Positions 6,352 to 7,185 of a stretch of DNA of 7,185 nt are shown here, piece by piece. Location of the stretch: assembly GCA_030698645.1 (NCBI GenBank), contig JAUYMV010000739.1, positions 1 through 7,185 of the forward strand. Reading direction: 5' to 3'. The stretch's first letter is position 1; the number at the start of each line of letters is the position of its first letter. The notes beneath the pieces are model-generated. The model ran no database searches. It was not told the DNA's origin and saw only the letters and a program-made list of their open reading frames with translations. A program made the translations under genes and the position numbers. The DNA is from Mesorhizobium sp. Its GTDB lineage: Bacteria > Pseudomonadota > Alphaproteobacteria > Rhizobiales > Rhizobiaceae.

Positions 6352-7185
6352 TCATTCACCTGCGTGTTCCTTTCCCGTGGGCAGCGTGATGACGACGCGC
6401 GTGCCCGGCGCGCCGTCCTGCCATTCGATTTCGGCCCGAAGCTGGCGGGCGAGCGAAGCGACCAGACGCGTTCCGAACGTCTCGTCGCCGGTCCTCCGTG
6501 CGGGCATGCCGCGTCCGTTGTCGGCAACCTCGATGGTGAAGTCGTCGCCGCCATTGCGCATCCGGACCGAGATCCTGCCCTCGGCGGCGCCGTTGGTGGA
6601 ATCGCCGAAGGCGTGCTTCAGGGCGTTGGTGACCAGTTCGTTCATCATCAGCGCCACGGGGGTCGCCTTGTCGGCCGCGATGACCACCGGCTCCAGGTCG
6701 AAGTGCGACGACAGATGCGCGCGGCCCGACGCGGCAAGCAGGTCGGTGACCAGGTCACGGATGAAGTCCGAGACGCTGAATTCGCTGACATCGTCGGACT
6801 GGTAGAGCCGCCTGTGGACGGTGCTCAGCGCCTCGATCCGCTCGAGCATGGAGCGCAGCGAACGCTTGATGTTTTCGTCCGGGATCGAGCGGCTCTGCAT
6901 GACGATCAGCGAGGAGATCATCTGCAGATTGTTCTTCACGCGGTGGTCGACCTCGTGCAGCAGCATGTTCTGCGCGTCGAGCGCCGCCTGCAATTCGCGC
7001 GTGCGTTCGGCGACCGCATCCTCGAAGCGCGCCTTGTCGGCCGCCAGGCGCTGCTCCCACTCCTTGCGGTCGGTGACGTAAATATGCGAGGCGATGTAGA
7101 ACTGCAGCTCGCCTTCCTCGTTCTAGACCTGGCTGATGAAATGCGCGTTCCAGAAGGGCTGCCCGGCCTTGGTGTAGTTCAGGAT
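6352..7185 (-). pseudogene. Sensor histidine kinase, LOV-like PAS/PAC + HisKA_2 + HATPase_c, with in-frame amber stop; 5' end beyond window
   Basis: Read from the right edge, the frame gives LNYTKAGQPFWN, the FMN-side strand motif of LOV-type PAS domains. It then continues FISQV-stop-NEEGELQFYIAS and VTDRKEWEQRL, a coiled coil (about 7065-6980), and the kinase core. The core has the HisKA_2 box LLHEVDHRVKNNLQ with phosphoacceptor His at 6943-6945, N-box MMNELVTNALKHAF, D-box VADNGRGMP, and the G region FGTRLVASLARQL. It ends HAGE at the TGA 6352-6354, followed closely by the response regulator. The TAG at 7123-7125 interrupts a conserved PAC strand with the frame intact on both sides. It therefore looks like a single-base nonsense change (for example from a Tyr or Gln codon) or a sequence error. 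After it there is no ATG until 6966, and neither that codon nor TTG 6993 has a ribosome binding site, so a separate kinase-only protein is doubtful. If the stop is an error, this is an ordinary membrane-free sensor kinase. Confidence 0.85.
6356..6361 (-). promoter_or_regulatory. Ribosome binding site for the response regulator, inside the kinase 3' end
   Basis: AGGTGA lies within the last codons of the kinase gene, 8 nt before the ATG at 6347. This decides the start and implies translational coupling of kinase and regulator. Confidence 0.65.

Noticed and set aside
6348..6554. Longer response-regulator start at 6554
   Set aside because: The added residues are the antiframe of the kinase catalytic region; the receiver domain begins right after the ATG at 6347.

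Overview
The window looks like a piece of an alphaproteobacterial chromosome, most likely from the Rhizobiales (Mesorhizobium or a relative). This rests on the high GC content, the UvrD/PcrA helicase with an alphaproteobacterial N-terminal leader and Gly-rich tail, a HisKA_2 sensor kinase paired with a single-domain response regulator, small exported two-cysteine proteins of a type I recall from rhizobia, and a palindromic GC-rich repeat inside a coding region. The genus is an inference; there is no rRNA or other taxonomic marker.

Layout from left to right. (1) 1-1138, minus strand: the first 379 codons of a gene running off the left edge. It resembles the ApeA family of HEPN-associated abortive-infection proteins. 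Its base composition is clearly lower in GC than the rest of the window, so it is probably an acquired defence gene downstream of uvrD. (2) 1232-3976, minus strand: a complete uvrD/pcrA-type helicase with all SF1A motifs and a C-terminal Tudor-like domain. It carries an in-frame palindromic element of about 184 bp (2958-3141) between helicase motifs II and III. (3) 4106-4423 and 4501-4863, minus strand: two tandem paralogous small exported proteins sharing a 58-residue two-cysteine domain, with a very GC-rich hairpin between them. (4) 4864-5267: a 404-bp gap between divergent genes. (5) 5268-5819, plus strand: a glyoxalase-superfamily (VOC) protein with an N-terminal Glyoxalase_8-type domain. 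(6) 5907-6347 and 6352-7185, minus strand: a two-component pair, with the kinase upstream and a single-domain response regulator 4 nt after it. The kinase runs off the right edge.

The most notable observations are these. The sensor kinase reading frame contains an in-frame amber codon (7123-7125) in the middle of a LOV-like PAS/PAC segment that is otherwise intact on both sides, so the allele is either a fresh pseudogene, a readthrough case or a sequence error. A palindromic repeat has been domesticated as about 62 codons of the essential-type helicase gene. The ApeA-like gene is the best candidate for a phage-defence function here. I see no CRISPR array, tRNA, rRNA, transposase or integrase, and no complete new multi-gene system; the ApeA-like gene's HEPN half and any partners lie outside the window.
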